A stretch of DNA of 51,956 nt from a bacterium (lineage in GTDB: Bacteria > Bacteroidota > Bacteroidia > Chitinophagales > Saprospiraceae), in assembly GCA_024742755.1 (NCBI GenBank), contig JANSXW010000032.1, forward strand, positions 1 through 51,956. The letters run 5' to 3'. Under the pieces are notes generated by a model, which was given only the letters and a program-made list of their open reading frames with translations, was not told the DNA's origin and made no database searches. This document shows positions 7,673 through 16,700 of the stretch, piece by piece (within the stretch, counting starts at the first letter, position 1; each line of letters opens with the position of its first letter). The position numbers and the translations under genes were made by a program.

Positions 7673-8353
7673 ATGAAAAAATCAATATTAATATTCATTT
7701 TGGGACTGACTTCTTTAAGTGCGCTGCTTTCGTCTTGTGAAGAGAAAGCTGCCGACCAAAGTGCAGTCAAAACGTCAGAAGAAGACGGAAAGAAAGACCC
7801 GCAAACGCTGACCCTTGAGAACATGCATGAGGCCTATAAAGGAGAGACAACCGCTCACTTCAAATACGCAGCCTACAGTAAAAAAGCAGCGGAAGAGGGG
7901 CACCCTGAAATAGCATTGCTTTTCAAAGCCGCCTCCGGGGCAGAATTGATTCACGCCAATAACCATAAGGTCGTTTTAACCAGAATGGGGGAAAAAATAC
8001 CGGAAATCACCCCGGAATTCACAGTAAAATCGACCACTGAAAACCTGAAAGAATCTATTGAGGGAGAAAGTTACGAGTTCAACACGATGTATCCGGAATT
8101 TATCAAAAATGCCAATGCTTCCGGAAATTACATGGCCCAGATTAGCTTCACCTATGCGTACAAAGTAGAGCAAAAACACCGCGATTTTTACATAGACGCT
8201 TTGGCCCAACTTGAAGCCAATACCGACGGCACGCTCCCAACCATCTACTATTTGTGCCCCACTTGTGGAAACACCTACGCAACCACGGCTCCCAGTCGCT
8301 GTGAAATTTCGATGACCGATTCTAAGCTGTTTATTCCGGTGACGAGTTTGTAG
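7673..8353 (+). CDS. Rubrerythrin-like lipoprotein with altered rubredoxin-type C-terminus
   Basis: The ATG at 7673 starts a lipoprotein signal (MKKSILIFILGLTSLSALLSSC, lipobox Cys 22). The frame is open to a TTG further upstream, but the signal peptide decides the start. The mature part has the rubrerythrin helical bundle with carboxylates in NMHEAYKGETTAHFKYA, AELIHANNH, ESYEFNTMYPEF and KVEQKHRDFY, which would form the di-iron site used in peroxide reduction. The C-terminal rubredoxin-like region has CPTCG, but the second pair reads RCEISMT, so the fourth cysteine is replaced by Ser and a normal Fe(Cys)4 site cannot form. The last few residues (IPVTSL) look foreign, because the gene is fused at its end to the tail of another gene. 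Confidence 0.85.
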   Translation: MKKSILIFILGLTSLSALLSSCEEKAADQSAVKTSEEDGKKDPQTLTLENMHEAYKGETTAHFKYAAYSKKAAEEGHPEIALLFKAASGAELIHANNHKVVLTRMGEKIPEITPEFTVKSTTENLKESIEGESYEFNTMYPEFIKNANASGNYMAQISFTYAYKVEQKHRDFYIDALAQLEANTDGTLPTIYYLCPTCGNTYATTAPSRCEISMTDSKLFIPVTSL

Positions 8354-8616
8354 AAAAAGTCGCTGAAACATTTGCTATCTTACTTTACATATTAGGTGTC
8401 ATTTCCCTAATCGGTTGGTGGGCAAATTGGAAAGAAAAGTCCTTCTCAACAATTATTTCATATACGACCATCGTTTTTACCTTTATTGTTCTTTTTTATG
8501 CCCAGCAGACCGGAACAACCGGTGGTGAAATCAGGCATACTGAAATCAGAGCAGATGGTTTGAATAACAACAATAATGTAAACCAAAACTTCGAATACGA
8601 AAAAGAAGATGATTAG
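8326..8616 (+). pseudogene. C-terminal remnant of a polytopic membrane protein
   Basis: A frame open from 8326 to TAG 8614-8616 has no start codon of its own and overlaps the end of the rubrerythrin gene in another frame. It encodes two transmembrane helices (FAILLYILGVISLIGWWANW and IISYTTIVFTFIVLFYA), then QQTGTTGGEIRHTEIR and an acidic tail. This looks like the C-terminus of a DUF2231-type or similar Bacteroidota membrane protein. A deletion appears to have joined it to the rubrerythrin gene. It could be translated by reinitiation, but with no start of its own it is best called a remnant. Its last 8 bp overlap the bestrophin start. Confidence 0.65.
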
Positions 8617-9511
8617 AACCGAGAAACAGGGACTGGGAGCGCTTATCAAAATCACACTTCCTTACTTTGCGTTAACCGCAGCCTACGCCGCATTCGTATT
8701 TCTGTTAGAAGAAAACATTGGCGATCATATTTTTAAAGTCTCAGCGCAAATCGGTTCTGTTTTTGGTATTGCTGTTGCCTTTTTCTTAGGTTTTAGAATG
8801 AACTCGGCTTACGACAGATGGTGGGAAGCACGTAAAATATTCGGGAACTTAGTCAATAACTCAAGAAGCTTTACTGCCAAAATCTACACCTACTTCCAAT
8901 CACCTTCTAACCTGGTACCTGATGAGGGTATAAACAGGATCGGTATAGCTAAAGAGCTAATCGACTTAACGTGCTGTTACATAAGCCAACTAAAAAATGA
9001 AATACACGAAGTACCACACCCTCCTTACGATCAAAAAACGCAGTCGCTTTTTAAGCAATATGGGATTGAACAGACCCATAAAGTGAGCAATGAAATTTTG
9101 ATTTCATTATCCACCAAGATTGAAATGGTCTTTGCAGACAAAGCAAATATTGAAAAACGCGACTTAATGGAACACATAAATCAGTTTTACAATATTCAAG
9201 GTAAAGCCGAGCGGATCAACAATACGCCCTTCTTAAAAATATACAGCGCTTTTACTCGGGTAACGGTGCTATTTTATGTATTGATGATTCCCTTTATTAT
9301 TGGTGATATTGATATTGGCGGAGAAGATAGTCACCTGGAATTACTGGCCATCCCCCTGCTTTCTATTGTCAGTACGCTTTTTCTAACGATCAACAAATTG
9401 GCTAATTTATATGGTGCCCCCCTTGAGGAGAATACGACCTCAGTACCCATTGATCAAATCTGTCAAACCATAGTCGAAAATTGTCAAGAGGTTAAAGTGA
9501 AGCTTTCATGA
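8609..9511 (+). CDS. Bestrophin-family (UPF0187) membrane protein
   Basis: The 300-residue protein begins MIRTEKQGLGALIKITLPYF and carries the bestrophin hallmark GFRMNSAYDRWWEARKIFG after TM2 (residues about 40-80). Further hydrophobic segments are near residues 225-265 (VTVLFYVLMIPFIIGDIDIG and LLAIPLLSIVSTLFLTI). Bacterial bestrophins form pentameric channels in the inner membrane; which ion this one carries cannot be read from sequence. The stop overlaps the start of the next gene by 4 nt (ATGA), so it is translationally coupled to the exporter genes. The start at 8609 overlaps the preceding remnant by 8 nt. Confidence 0.85.
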   Translation: MIRTEKQGLGALIKITLPYFALTAAYAAFVFLLEENIGDHIFKVSAQIGSVFGIAVAFFLGFRMNSAYDRWWEARKIFGNLVNNSRSFTAKIYTYFQSPSNLVPDEGINRIGIAKELIDLTCCYISQLKNEIHEVPHPPYDQKTQSLFKQYGIEQTHKVSNEILISLSTKIEMVFADKANIEKRDLMEHINQFYNIQGKAERINNTPFLKIYSAFTRVTVLFYVLMIPFIIGDIDIGGEDSHLELLAIPLLSIVSTLFLTINKLANLYGAPLEENTTSVPIDQICQTIVENCQEVKVKLS

Positions 9512-10776
9512 AAGACCGCAAATCGCTAAGAGCTTGTTGGGATTTTGCTTTTGGAACGAACGCCGCCAAATTTTGTTCTGATCGAGGCGCGAGGAGGGAG
9601 CATAGCCTTAGCTACGTGACCGAAGAGCAACGAAGATCAGAACAAAATTTGGCAAGAGCAGCCCGAAGTGTAAAATCCCAACAAGCTCTAAACACAAAGA
9701 CCGTAAATATTTTTCTCGGTTTACTGATTTTGCTAGGTGCCTGCCAAACTCAGCAGGACAGCATTAAGCCTGTCAGGCAATCGATTACGGAATCGGTTTA
9801 TGCTTCCGGAGTTATAGTGAGTGAAAATCAATACCAGGTTTTTGCCGCGGTCAGCGGTATTATTGATGAAGTTTTCGCAGACGAAGGGGCAGCCGTGGAC
9901 AAGGGTTCTCCCCTGCTTTCTATAGCGCATGATGCGCAGCAATTGATGGCAGACAATGCCGAGCTGTCGGCCGTATTCAATGCCTTGAGCTTAAATCGCG
10001 GCAAACTAGACGAAGCACGGTCGTTTGCCGAGTTGATGAAAAGTCAACTCGAAAATGATTCCTCCTTACTGGAAAGGCAAAAAAGACTGTGGGCGCAAAA
10101 TATTGGGTCCAAATTAGAATTGGAGCAACGAGCACTTGCCTTCGAGCACTCCAAAAACAACTATACGTCTGCGCAGGAAAAGCTGGAAGAATTAGAGCGG
10201 CAGTTGGATTATCTGTCTAAACAAGCCCGGAATAACCTGCTAATCAGTAACGAAAACACGGATGACTACCTGGTAAAAAGCAAAATCAAAGGCAAGGTTT
10301 TTCAGATGAATCTCACCGAGGGAGAAATGGCCACGCCTCAAACTCCGCTTGCCATCATCGGTAATGATGAGAAATACCTGCTCGAAATGCAGATCGATGA
10401 ATACGATATTGTGGCCATCCAATTGGGCATGCCCGTATTGGTGGTGCTGAATAGCTATCGGGATTCCGTCTTTAATGCCGTGGTGTCCAAGATCAATCCC
10501 ATCATGAATGTGCAAAGCAAAACCTTTACCGTAGAAGCGGAGTTTACCCGCCCACCGAGCGTACTGTACCCCAATATTTCCTTTGAAGCCAATGTGGTGA
10601 TTAGCACCAAAGAAGACGCCTTGCTGGTACCGAGAAATTACGTACTAAACGATTCTATCGTAGTAAACGAGGCCGGAAAACGGCTAATCGTAAAAACAGG
10701 TTTGAAAGACTACCAAATGGTGGAAATCCGCTCCGGAATCGATGCGAATGAAGCACTTATACTCCCCGGGCAATGA
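9508..10776 (+). CDS. HlyD/MacA-type membrane fusion lipoprotein carrying an in-frame 54-aa insertion
   Basis: This is the periplasmic adaptor of a MacAB/DevBCA-type exporter. It has barrel-sandwich halves (VFAAVSGIIDEVFADEGAAV and NLTEGEMATPQTPLAIIG) around a coiled-coil hairpin (residues about 150-235, LEEARSFAEL-like heptads to QLDYLSKQARNN) and a beta-barrel after it. The signal peptide is split. Residues 1-7 are MKDRKSL, residues 8-61 are encoded by a 159-bp repeat plus its 3-bp target duplication, and the hydrophobic core and lipobox (VNIFLGLLILLGAC) resume at residue 62. Without the insertion the N-terminus reads MKDRKSLNTKTVNIFLGLLI, then the lipobox, a normal lipoprotein signal. Whether the extended n-region still allows export is unknown. 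ATGA overlaps join it to the genes on both sides. Confidence 0.9.
   Translation: MKDRKSLRACWDFAFGTNAAKFCSDRGARREHSLSYVTEEQRRSEQNLARAARSVKSQQALNTKTVNIFLGLLILLGACQTQQDSIKPVRQSITESVYASGVIVSENQYQVFAAVSGIIDEVFADEGAAVDKGSPLLSIAHDAQQLMADNAELSAVFNALSLNRGKLDEARSFAELMKSQLENDSSLLERQKRLWAQNIGSKLELEQRALAFEHSKNNYTSAQEKLEELERQLDYLSKQARNNLLISNENTDDYLVKSKIKGKVFQMNLTEGEMATPQTPLAIIGNDEKYLLEMQIDEYDIVAIQLGMPVLVVLNSYRDSVFNAVVSKINPIMNVQSKTFTVEAEFTRPPSVLYPNISFEANVVISTKEDALLVPRNYVLNDSIVVNEAGKRLIVKTGLKDYQMVEIRSGIDANEALILPGQ
9530..9688 (+). repeat. 159-bp palindromic mobile element, copy A (inserted in frame in a coding sequence)
   Basis: The ends GAGCTTGTTGGGATTTT and AAAATCCCAACAAGCTC are perfect inverted repeats. 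Inner sequences CCAAATTTTGTTCTGATC and GATCAGAACAAAATTTGG are also inverted repeats, so the element is largely palindromic. TAA stands directly on both sides, consistent with a 3-bp target-site duplication. The element plus one TAA is 162 bp, a multiple of 3, and this frame has no stop. It matches 37844-38002 (opposite orientation) at about 92% by hand alignment. Confidence 0.9.
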
Positions 10777-12032
10777 AAATCAATCTCATTACACGGATTT
10801 CAGTGGCGTTGCTCACTGCCAGGCTAAAGCAAACGATAATCGCTGCCTTTGGGGTCACCTTCAGCATTACGATGTTCATCACCTTGCTGAGTTTTATGGC
10901 GGGTTTGAATGACCTGCTCGACAATCTGATCTTAAACCGTACGCCCCACATAAGACTCTATAACGAAATCCTGCCTTCCCCGATTCAACCCATTAACCGG
11001 TCAACGGCCTACCCGGGAGCTTACCATTTTGTGAAGCATATAAAACCCAAAAATGAACTGCCGGAGATTCGAAATAGCGAAGCCATCATCAAAGCCCTGG
11101 AAAACGACCCGAATGTGCGGGGGGTCGCCCCCAAAAACACCGTTGCCGTTTTTTACAACGTGGGCGCAATTAATTTAACCGGGGTCATCAATGGGATTGA
11201 TGTAGATGCAGAAAACAGGCTTTTCATTTTCCAGGATTATGTGGTGGAAGGCAAAACCCAGGATTTAAAAAACACCCCCAACAGTATCATTCTGGGCATC
11301 GGGGTTGCAAAAAAGATGCTCGTTCGGATTGGTGACAACATTCAAATCACGACCAGCGATGGCACCCGCTTCCCTTTAAAAGTCGTTGGCTTTTTTCAGT
11401 CCGGAATTGAAGAGCTCGACAAAGTGCAAAGCTATGCCACCCTCGCCACCACCCAGAAGATACTCGGAAAACCGGTGAGTTATGTAACGGATATTCAGAT
11501 CAAGTTGCACGACATCACCCTGGCGCCAGCCCTTGCCCGAAGGTACCATACCCGCTTCGGTACAGAAGCCATCGATATTCAAACCGCTAATGCTCAGTTT
11601 GAAACCGGCAGCTCGGTACGGACACTGATTTCTTATGCCGTGGGGATTACCCTGCTCATTGTTGCCGGGTTTGGGATTTACAACATCCTGAACATGATGA
11701 TCTATGAAAAAATGGACTCCATTGCGATTCTGAAAGCAACGGGGTTTTCCGGTAAGGATGTCAATGCCATATTCATTACCATTGCCCTGACCATTGGCCT
11801 GGTTGGCGGTGCGCTTGGACTGATCTTTGGATTAGGGCTCTCCGCTTTGATTGGAGAAATCCCCTTTGACACGCCTTCCTTGCCGACCGTAAAAACGTAC
11901 CCCATCAGCTACAACCCCAAATTCTATATAATTGGCGCTGTTTTTTCGATCATTACCACCTACCTGGCAGGGTACTTCCCTTCTAAAAAAGCCAGCAGGG
12001 TAGATCCGGTAGATATCATCCGGGGAAAATAA
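10773..12032 (+). CDS. ABC transporter permease, FtsX/MacB-LolCE type
   Basis: The 419-residue inner-membrane permease has the MacB-type layout: TM1 at residues about 18-40 (IIAAFGVTFSITMFITLLSF), a large periplasmic domain (about 45-275), then three helices near residues 285-310, 335-365 and 375-400, and the C-terminal ASRVDPVDIIRG typical of FtsX-domain permeases. With the adaptor upstream and the ATPase downstream it forms a MacAB- or DevBCA-like tripartite exporter. Such systems move lipids, lipoproteins, peptides or antimicrobials by mechanotransmission; the substrate is not evident. It overlaps the previous gene by ATGA and its TAA overlaps the next ATG. Confidence 0.9.
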   Translation: MKINLITRISVALLTARLKQTIIAAFGVTFSITMFITLLSFMAGLNDLLDNLILNRTPHIRLYNEILPSPIQPINRSTAYPGAYHFVKHIKPKNELPEIRNSEAIIKALENDPNVRGVAPKNTVAVFYNVGAINLTGVINGIDVDAENRLFIFQDYVVEGKTQDLKNTPNSIILGIGVAKKMLVRIGDNIQITTSDGTRFPLKVVGFFQSGIEELDKVQSYATLATTQKILGKPVSYVTDIQIKLHDITLAPALARRYHTRFGTEAIDIQTANAQFETGSSVRTLISYAVGITLLIVAGFGIYNILNMMIYEKMDSIAILKATGFSGKDVNAIFITIALTIGLVGGALGLIFGLGLSALIGEIPFDTPSLPTVKTYPISYNPKFYIIGAVFSIITTYLAGYFPSKKASRVDPVDIIRGK

Positions 12033-12793
12033 TGGCTAAACATGTTTGGATTAGAAAGAAAGGTGAATGTTATTTTTTAAGCGTCTTGAATATGGAAAAA
12101 AAAGTCATAGAAGCCATCGGTATCTCCAAATCATTTCACGACCCGATTACCGTGAAGGTGCTAACCGATGTGAGCTTTGCGATCCACGCAGGCGAGTTTG
12201 TTTCGGTTGTCGGCAAGTCCGGTTGTGGCAAATCCACCCTGCTCTACATCCTATCTACTATGGATACGAGCTACGAAGGAGAGTTGCTGCTGGACGGTGT
12301 CAGTATGAAAAATAAAAAGGACGCTGAATTAGCCAGGGTCCGGAATGAAAAAATCGGTTTCGTATTTCAATTTCACTACCTGCTCAACGAATTCAACAAC
12401 CTCCACAACGTCATGCTGCCAGGGCTCAAGTACGAAAAGCTCACGCCCAAAGAAGTAGAACATCATGCCTATGAGAAACTAAAAATCCTGGGCATAGAAA
12501 AAGAAGCACTAAAGTACCCCAACCAACTTAGTGGTGGCCAAAAACAGCGCGTGGCCATTGCCAGAGCACTTATTAATGACCCCCTGATCATCATGGGAGA
12601 TGAGCCTACCGGCAACCTGGACAAAAAAAACAGTGACGTGGTATTCCATATTTTCAAGGAACTGGCAGAAGAATACCAGCAGTCTTTACTGATCGTGACC
12701 CACGATCTGGATTTTGCGGCCAACACGCAAAGAACCATCACCATGGAGGACGGGAGAATCCAAAAAGGCCCGACCAACAACTTAACAGCCTGA
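12032..12793 (+). CDS. ABC transporter ATP-binding protein, LolD/MacB type
   Basis: This is the cytoplasmic ATPase of the exporter. Motifs in order are Walker A GKSGCGKSTLL, Q-loop VFQFHYLLNEFNN, signature LSGGQKQRVAIARAL, Walker B LIIMGDEPTGNLD and switch His in IVTHDLDF. The Q-loop neighbourhood is that of the LolD/MacB/FtsE group. The ATG at 12032 overlaps the permease stop (TAATG) and gives 253 residues. An internal ATG at 12092 (MEKKVIEAIGISKSF) fits the family N-terminus better, so the first 20 residues may not be translated. This is the last gene of the bestrophin-adaptor-permease-ATPase operon. Confidence 0.93.
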   Translation: MAKHVWIRKKGECYFLSVLNMEKKVIEAIGISKSFHDPITVKVLTDVSFAIHAGEFVSVVGKSGCGKSTLLYILSTMDTSYEGELLLDGVSMKNKKDAELARVRNEKIGFVFQFHYLLNEFNNLHNVMLPGLKYEKLTPKEVEHHAYEKLKILGIEKEALKYPNQLSGGQKQRVAIARALINDPLIIMGDEPTGNLDKKNSDVVFHIFKELAEEYQQSLLIVTHDLDFAANTQRTITMEDGRIQKGPTNNLTA

Positions 12794-13234
12794 TGGAATA
12801 GATTATACCTCTGCCAATGAGCACCTCACTCCAGGGCATCACTCCGATTATCGTATCCTTGCCCGCTAAGCAGAAAAGTTATCATTTGCCAAACATACCC
12901 ACAACATGCCGCAACAGAAAAAAGCTTAAAGACAGTTTCCCCCAACAGCCCCGCCCTGACAGGCACCACCACGCTGCGCTTGAGACCGTCCGCATGCGCT
13001 TTAAGGCCGAGTTTGCGCGCTTTTCAGACCTTGATGACCCGGACTTTGGTGACCTGCCCGGGGATACCTTTGGGGACGCAGACGCCCAATATCATCACCC
13101 GGCCTTCTAAGATGAATGATGATGAGGATATCCCGTTTTAGTTAAGATTGAGCAGCTGACAATAAAAACAGCCCCAAACCTGTCTTAGACTAAGTACAAA
13201 ATGCCATCCCTGTTCAACTTAATGGTATAGCATC
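12794..13234. other. Island right end and repeat copy 2; no intact gene
   Basis: The 168 bp from 12794 to 12961 contain no recognised gene. They are followed by the displaced dnaB end (12962-13141) and a 93-bp spacer that should hold the promoter of the lipoprotein gene at 13235. A frame covering 12817-13110 is open only because the dnaB remnant is open. Confidence 0.6.
12962..13141 (+). pseudogene. Displaced dnaB 3' end (direct repeat copy 2)
   Basis: The 180 bp reproduce the end of dnaB in the same orientation: ALETVRMRFKAEFARFSDLD is readable, followed by DFGDLPGDTFGD. A 2-bp deletion near 13077 then shifts the frame, after which MNDDEDIPF and the stop are still visible in the other frame. 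It differs from copy 1 mainly at silent sites, so the two copies diverged while both were coding. This indicates a foreign or displaced dnaB end rather than a recent local duplication. Confidence 0.88.
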
Positions 13235-13717
13235 ATGAATGTAAAACAAATCGCCTCAATCCTCTTCTCGTTACTGAATCCTTCAAAAAGAAATATCTTT
13301 TTCCCCGCAGCAGCTTTTGTTTTTTTATTGGGCTGCAACAAAACTGCTGATTTTGAGGATTTGGATCTTTTGACTCAGAAGGACTGGCACCTTACCTCAA
13401 GGGTGCAGGGTGGCACAGCCTTAACTGATGATTGTGATTTGGATGACGTATTAGTCTTCACGAATGCGACCGGTTTCGATTATAATTTCGGTGACCTAAT
13501 CTGTGGTGACAGCAGCTTCGTCAAAGATGCTGACACTTGGAAAATCATAGATGACTTCACCGTATTAAGAATGAAATATAGGTTCAAGGGCAGTGGAAAA
13601 GGCACCATTATTGAGTATTGGAAAATACTCGAACTCAATGACACCTTACTCCTGGTAGAGGATGCATTAGCTGAGGGGAATGACCAGGTGCCTGAAATCC
13701 GAACTTATCAGCATTGA
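13235..13717 (+). CDS. Small lipoprotein, lipocalin-like, unknown function
   Basis: The 160-residue protein has an N-terminal export signal with a long n-region and a lipobox-like FVFLLGC at residues about 29-35, then NKTADFEDLD. The mature part begins with LLTQKDWHLTSRVQGG, followed by a run of predicted strands (DDVLVFTNATGFDYNFGD; DFTVLRMKYRFKG; IIEYWKILELNDTLLLVED). This is the arrangement of the lipocalin-like lipoproteins common in Bacteroidota, in which the W in the first strand is conserved. No ligand can be named. It is the first intact gene after the island. Confidence 0.7.
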   Translation: MNVKQIASILFSLLNPSKRNIFFPAAAFVFLLGCNKTADFEDLDLLTQKDWHLTSRVQGGTALTDDCDLDDVLVFTNATGFDYNFGDLICGDSSFVKDADTWKIIDDFTVLRMKYRFKGSGKGTIIEYWKILELNDTLLLVEDALAEGNDQVPEIRTYQH

Positions 13718-13780
13718 TAAAAGCTGAGGGCTTTCCTTCAGATCGCTCTAAGAACATATCAGGCTAAAGCCCCTGTCCTC

Positions 13781-16700
13781 ATGTCTATTCGCTACTTTAT
13801 TCCCGGAATACTTTTCCTACTTGCAGGCTTCTCCGCCATTGGCCAAAGCCATCTGGCCCTGTCTGTGGTAGACGCAACATCTGGTGAACCGCTGGCCTTT
13901 GCCCACTGCTACCTGCAGGAGAGAGGGACTGGAACAGCTACTGACCTGGAAGGGAAAGCCCTGCTCCATTTTCCGAAAGGAGGCCCCACAAATGATCAGT
14001 TGACCATTACTTACGTAGGATACCGGGACACCACCCTAAAGGTGCAGCCTGCAGCACAGGAACTGCGCATTAGGCTACAACCAAAAGCCGTATTGCTGGA
14101 AGCCGCTGAAATCAAAGGGCAGGCAGAAAACCTAAGCGCTGAGGAGATCATCCGCAACGCCATCAAAGCCATTCGTAAAAATTACAGCCGGGACGCCGTC
14201 CGGCTCCATACGTTCTACCGGGAGTCCTTTTCAGAAGCCGGGCAACTCGCCACCGTTGACGAGGCCATAGCCGATATTTACTACACCCCCTACCCCCGGC
14301 GCTGGTTTACCAGGCGCTCGTTCCGGCATTACTACAATGGCGCTTATGAGGGACGAGCCGACAACCGCTTCGACAACCTGTTTGTGCTTTTTTCCAACCC
14401 CATGTATTTTAAGTATTACAATACGGTGAAGGATCAATGCAAAATCCTGGGCAGCAGGCTAAGCGACAACAACAGTACCGAAGGCCTACACCCGCATGTA
14501 CAGGGAGGGCCTCTGGCGCTGCTTTCTCAGGACAAGGTGAAATACCGGTCTGACTTTATGGACCCCACCATGCACGGCAAATATGCCTACGCCAAATCGA
14601 GTGCGGTAATGCTCAACGGCCACTCCTGCTATACGATTACATTCAGGCCTTTACCCGGAGAGGACCCTATTTTCCAGGGCTGGCATCAGCGCGTGAAGGA
14701 CCCCATTTTTTCCGGAACCCTTTATATCGACATCGAAAGCTTTGCCGTGGTCGCCATCCGCTGCCAGCTTTCTCCTTTGCCCCGGTTTGGCAACTACAAA
14801 AGATTCCACGTCTGGCAGGTTTTTCCGGACCGCAATACGCTCGCTATCGATTACGAGCAGCAAAATGGCCGGTGGTACCTGAAAAACATTAAGACAGAAC
14901 AGTTCATCCGCCCCGGGCAGCCTACCTCCCGGAACTTGTCCTATGACTACCTGCTCACCCGGCAGTTATGGGTGCAGGGCGTTGAACCGAATGCGCCCCC
15001 TTTCGATGAGGCAGATGAGCAACTGCTGCACGATCAGCGCAATGCACGCCTGTCCACTTTTCCTTTTGAGTATAAAGACAAGCTTTGGAAAGCATTTGAA
15101 CAAACCGGCCGCTACCCTAAGCTTACGGCCAGCGAAGTGCAGTCGCTGGAGCGGAAAGGGCCTCTGCATCAGCAGTGGGGCAGGTGGTTCGTTAAGGAAG
15201 CCATGTCCCCGCCTGCTGCTATAGCACAAGCCGGTACGCTTTTGCTGCCCAATGGCAGGATTGTTCCTGACCCCTATCGGTGGATGGAAAAGCGGGCCGG
15301 CCAAACCCAAGCCTACATCGATGCCGAAAACCGTCACTTTTTCAATGAGTACATCCCGTGGAAACGGCAGCAGTTTTCCGCTTTCCGCAAAATACTGATG
15401 ACCCTGGAGCGCTGCGATACCAGTTCCAGCCCCCCTATGCAACCACATATCTACCAGGACAACCGGGGCTTATTCCTGACCGACAGCAGTGGGAGTGATC
15501 CCAGGATGCTCCTTAGCTTCGCTACTGACCTGCCTGATGGTAAAAGCTTACAGTCCTACCGGCCCAGCCCGGAGTATGGAAATATTGCTTTCACCCTGAG
15601 CAACGGTGACGCCTACGCCAACACCGGCAGGGTGAAAATACCGGCCTCCAATGAGGTGGACTCCCTTTCCGACCAGCTTTATGAGATGCAATGGCTCAGC
15701 GAAAATACTTTGGTTTACACCGTTGTGAATGCAAGCAAACGCGCCTATGCCTGCTATGCTTATCAGCCTCAGCAAAGAGACAGGCTACTCCTGTTTGAAG
15801 CGGTTGACCCTGAGTTTGAATTAGAATTATATGAAGTGCAGGGCACCGTGTTGCTCAGTTGTTTGAACAGTAATGGCAATGAGCTATTCAGGCTGGAAGA
15901 ACATGCCGGCCGTGTAGAACTCAAGCGCCTGCACGGCACCGACTGGCACAGCACCGGCTTTTATTCCGATAAGGATGCCTACTACCTGGCAGCGAGGGAT
16001 ACCGCATTCCAATCCTGTATACTGAAAACAGATGGAAACACGGAGCAGGTACTCTGGACCGCCCCCGCTACCACCGCCCTTGACGAGGTGCGCGCGACAG
16101 CTGACTACCTTTTGGTCAAAGCAATCGACCGGGCTGTGGTCAAATTGTATTTATTTTCCAAAAGCGGAACACTACAGGATAGCCTCTCTCTTCCGGAACT
16201 GCATGGCTCCGTACAGTTAGGTGAAGTTACAGACTATGCTTCCAATACCTGCCAATTTTATTTTGACTCGCCCAATCAGCCCTTCACTCAGTACACCATC
16301 AACCTGGCGACCCGGCAGCTCACTGAAAAACCGATTGACTGCCTGCGCAATCCATCAGAAGCCTCTTATAAAACCACCCTGTATGAAGTCCCAACCGAGG
16401 ATGGCGAGTGGGTCCCGCTGCGGCTCAGCTACCGGAGCGATTTCAAAAACCTGAAAACAACCAAAGGCGTGCTGCTATCCGTATACGGTGCCTATGGCGC
16501 CTTCAGCGAAGCCAACTTTGACGAGTACGAGCGCCTGCTGATGGACGAGGGCTATGTAGTGGCTCAGGCCAGCGTGAGGGGCAGCCGTGCCAAAGGCTGG
16601 CAGTGGTACCGGGCAGGCCGGGGGGCTGATAAAACCACAGGTATCTCAGACTACCTGGATTGCGCAGCTTACGTGCGGCAAAAACTGCAGCTTCCTAAAA

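Larger units (their letters stand above)
3133..13141. mobile_element. Putative integrated genomic island bounded by direct repeats of the dnaB 3' end
   Basis: The segment is delimited by two direct copies of the dnaB 3' end: 3133-3314, in frame at the end of dnaB, and 12962-13141, displaced and frameshifted. Between them the DNA is visibly more AT-rich than the flanks and carries accessory content: fragments of ATP synthase subunit b, a P-type ATPase and a membrane protein, plus HPF-like, DUF2231, rubrerythrin, bestrophin and exporter genes. Integration into a gene's 3' end, with the element supplying a replacement end and leaving the old end at the far junction, would give this layout. No integrase, transposase or relaxase gene was found inside, so the mechanism is inferred and the enzyme may have been lost or supplied in trans. 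Confidence 0.6.

Noticed and set aside
12817..13110. 97-codon plus-strand frame
   Set aside because: Its only recognisable part is the displaced dnaB end, and it terminates because of the 2-bp frameshift there; upstream codons resemble nothing.
3315..13141. Integrase, transposase or conjugation genes inside the island
   Set aside because: Looked for because of the flanking direct repeats, but every sizeable frame is accounted for by other families or remnants; none has integrase or DDE motifs.
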